From Halobacillus litoralis (GTDB lineage: Bacteria; Bacillota; Bacilli; Bacillales; Halobacillaceae), in NCBI RefSeq assembly GCF_004101865.1, contig NZ_CP026118.1, positions 1 through 64,000 on the forward strand: 64,000 nucleotides of DNA, written 5' to 3'. Positions 63,363 through 64,000 of this stretch are shown here, piece by piece. A program made the position numbers and the translations under genes. The notes beneath the pieces were generated by a model. The model saw only the letters and a list, made by a program, of their open reading frames with translations. It had not been told where the DNA came from and ran no database searches. Every line of letters starts with the position of its first letter. Position 1 is the stretch's first letter.

Positions 63363-63620
63363 AGTCTGGGATAAATGAATTTTCCCACTAGAAAACCCGA
63401 ATTCATTCGGGTTTTCTTTATGAAGCAATACATTCATACGCCGCTCCGGCAACATACTTCGTTTTCCGCGGGCACGGCCTCAGCCTACTCAGCAAGCAAA
63501 GACCGCTTCCTTCCGGGGGCTTCCGCTCGTGCTGTTCCGGCAGGTTGCCTATCCTCCAATTGATTCATTCTACTCTATTGTTCTTCTTTCCAGTGCCAGT
63601 TATCGTTTAGTCCCAGCCTC
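63363..63620 (+). repeat. Family B intergenic repeat, copy 2
   Basis: Matches 46566-46663 and 46827-46919 but lacks repeat A. Ends are complementary (ctgggataaa at 63366, tttagtcccag near 63607). A terminator hairpin aaaacccgaa / ttcgggtttt with a TTCTTTA tail (63393-63420) ends prsW transcription. The centre (63464-63545) keeps short ccgcgggcacggcctcag and ctcgtgctgttcc strings shared with family A. Confidence 0.75.
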
Positions 63621-63672
63621 TTTCTATCCCTCCTTACTACCAAGTCACTTCCACACTTAAATTATCCGGTTC

Positions 63673-63767
63673 TGACGCCCAGACACTCGAGACATAAGCA
63701 ACTCCATTCTGTGGCAAAGAACGCCACGACATGGTTTTGTTTATGCTTGTCGTGTCTATCAGGGCGT
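63673..63767. repeat. Family C hairpin unit
   Basis: Pairs gacgcccagacac and gtgtctatcagggcgtc outside the fixed cgagacataag and tttatgcttgtcg blocks, with an inner hairpin GTGGC/GCCAC. Between 63621 and 63852 nothing else is visible, apart from the possible sigma-G-like pair GCATA at 63785 and AAAACTA at 63807 upstream of sleB. Confidence 0.8.
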
Positions 63768-63852
63768 CTCCACATTAAATTTATGCATAATCTTTTGTTT
63801 CTGTTAAAAACTACCCCTATAACTAAACTATTGGGTCAGGGGTGGATGATGG

Positions 63853-64000
63853 ATGGTATGGAAAAAAGCTACGGTCGTATTTGTAGGGATAGCCTTATTG
63901 CTATTGCCTTTATCAGAGTGGAGCTATATCAAACCTGTCCAAGGGTTTTCTAATCAGGTCATACAGCAAGGTTCGACAGGGGAAGATGTCATTGAACTTC
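63853..64000 (+). CDS. sleB: Spore cortex-lytic enzyme SleB, 5' end (truncated at window edge)
   Basis: Lytic transglycosylase of the spore cortex used in germination. The frame begins MVWKKATVVFVGIALLLL, a Sec signal peptide, and continues to GFSNQVIQQGSTGEDV, the start of the PG-binding_1 domain; the same segment opens mature B. subtilis SleB (FSNQVIQRGATGDDV). GGGGTGG at 63838-63844 lies 8 bases before the ATG. The rest of the gene and the usual partner ypeB lie beyond the window. No stop occurs before base 64000. Confidence 0.88.
   Translation, partial: MVWKKATVVFVGIALLLLPLSEWSYIKPVQGFSNQVIQQGSTGEDVIEL

Noticed and set aside
63711..63953. 80-codon plus-strand frame near the right end
   Set aside because: It runs through the family C hairpin and lies in a different frame from the well-supported sleB start at 63853.

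Overview
The window comes from a low-to-moderate GC, endospore-forming member of the Bacillaceae. It carries spoIIM, dacF-spoIIAA-spoIIAB-sigF, the spoVA operon, dacB-spmA-spmB, cotJABC, prsW and sleB. Gene order follows the Bacillus subtilis block from nudF/fur/xerD through lysA, scpAB, resABCDE, sigX, fer, recS, ypbH and gudB to sleB. Many extracytoplasmic segments are strongly acidic (the RsiX linker, the B12-type lipoprotein), which suggests a moderately halophilic genus such as Halobacillus or a close relative. That genus-level call is inference. No rRNA, tRNA, transposase, prophage or CRISPR array was found.

Layout. (1) 1-4130: amino-sugar operon nagA(partial)-nagB-nagR-SIS protein, then a YurR-type FAD oxidoreductase. 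(2) 4.1-13.3 kb: accessory region with repeats, a CxxC-zinc membrane protein, an MFS drug exporter, a GT4 glycosyltransferase, an unlisted 33-codon gene with its own terminator, a DinB protein, an M3 peptidase, an M19 dipeptidase, a 460-bp hairpin tandem array and an aldo-keto reductase. (3) 13.4-21.4 kb: nudF-endoQ-spoIIM, fur, yqzK-xerD and the nucleoside salvage operon deoB-pupG-pdp. (4) 21.4-32.5 kb: repeat-rich gap, HIT protein, dacF-spoIIAA-AB-sigF with sigma-F and sigma-H type promoters, spoVAA-AB-AC-AD-AEb-AF behind a sigma-G type promoter, then lysA and ppiB. (5) 32.5-45.2 kb: M50-type protein, small membrane peptide, orphan ribT, ypuF, scpAB, dacB-spmAB, rluB and resABC-resDE. (6) 45.2-48.9 kb: a cobalamin riboswitch controlling a DUF4430 lipoprotein and an ECF S-component, then sigX-rsiX behind a textbook sigma-X promoter. 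(7) 48.9-64 kb: XRE regulator, ferredoxin, ypbB-recS-ypbD-ypbE, cotJABC, CBS protein, phosphoesterase, a B12-binding MerR regulator of the LitR/CarH type, mecB, ddl, gudB, ypdA, ansA, prsW and the 5' end of sleB.

Three themes connect the genes. Sporulation and germination machinery is spread across the window with compartment-specific promoters. Redox and respiration control (ResABCDE, Fer, YpdA, Fur) sits alongside. Vitamin B12 appears twice, once as an uptake unit under a riboswitch and once as a probable AdoCbl light sensor. Intergenic gaps are filled by at least four families of hairpin repeats (called A to D here). One of them (C) shows compensatory base changes, and one (A) looks like a MITE and is nested inside another (B) at 46.6-46.9 kb.
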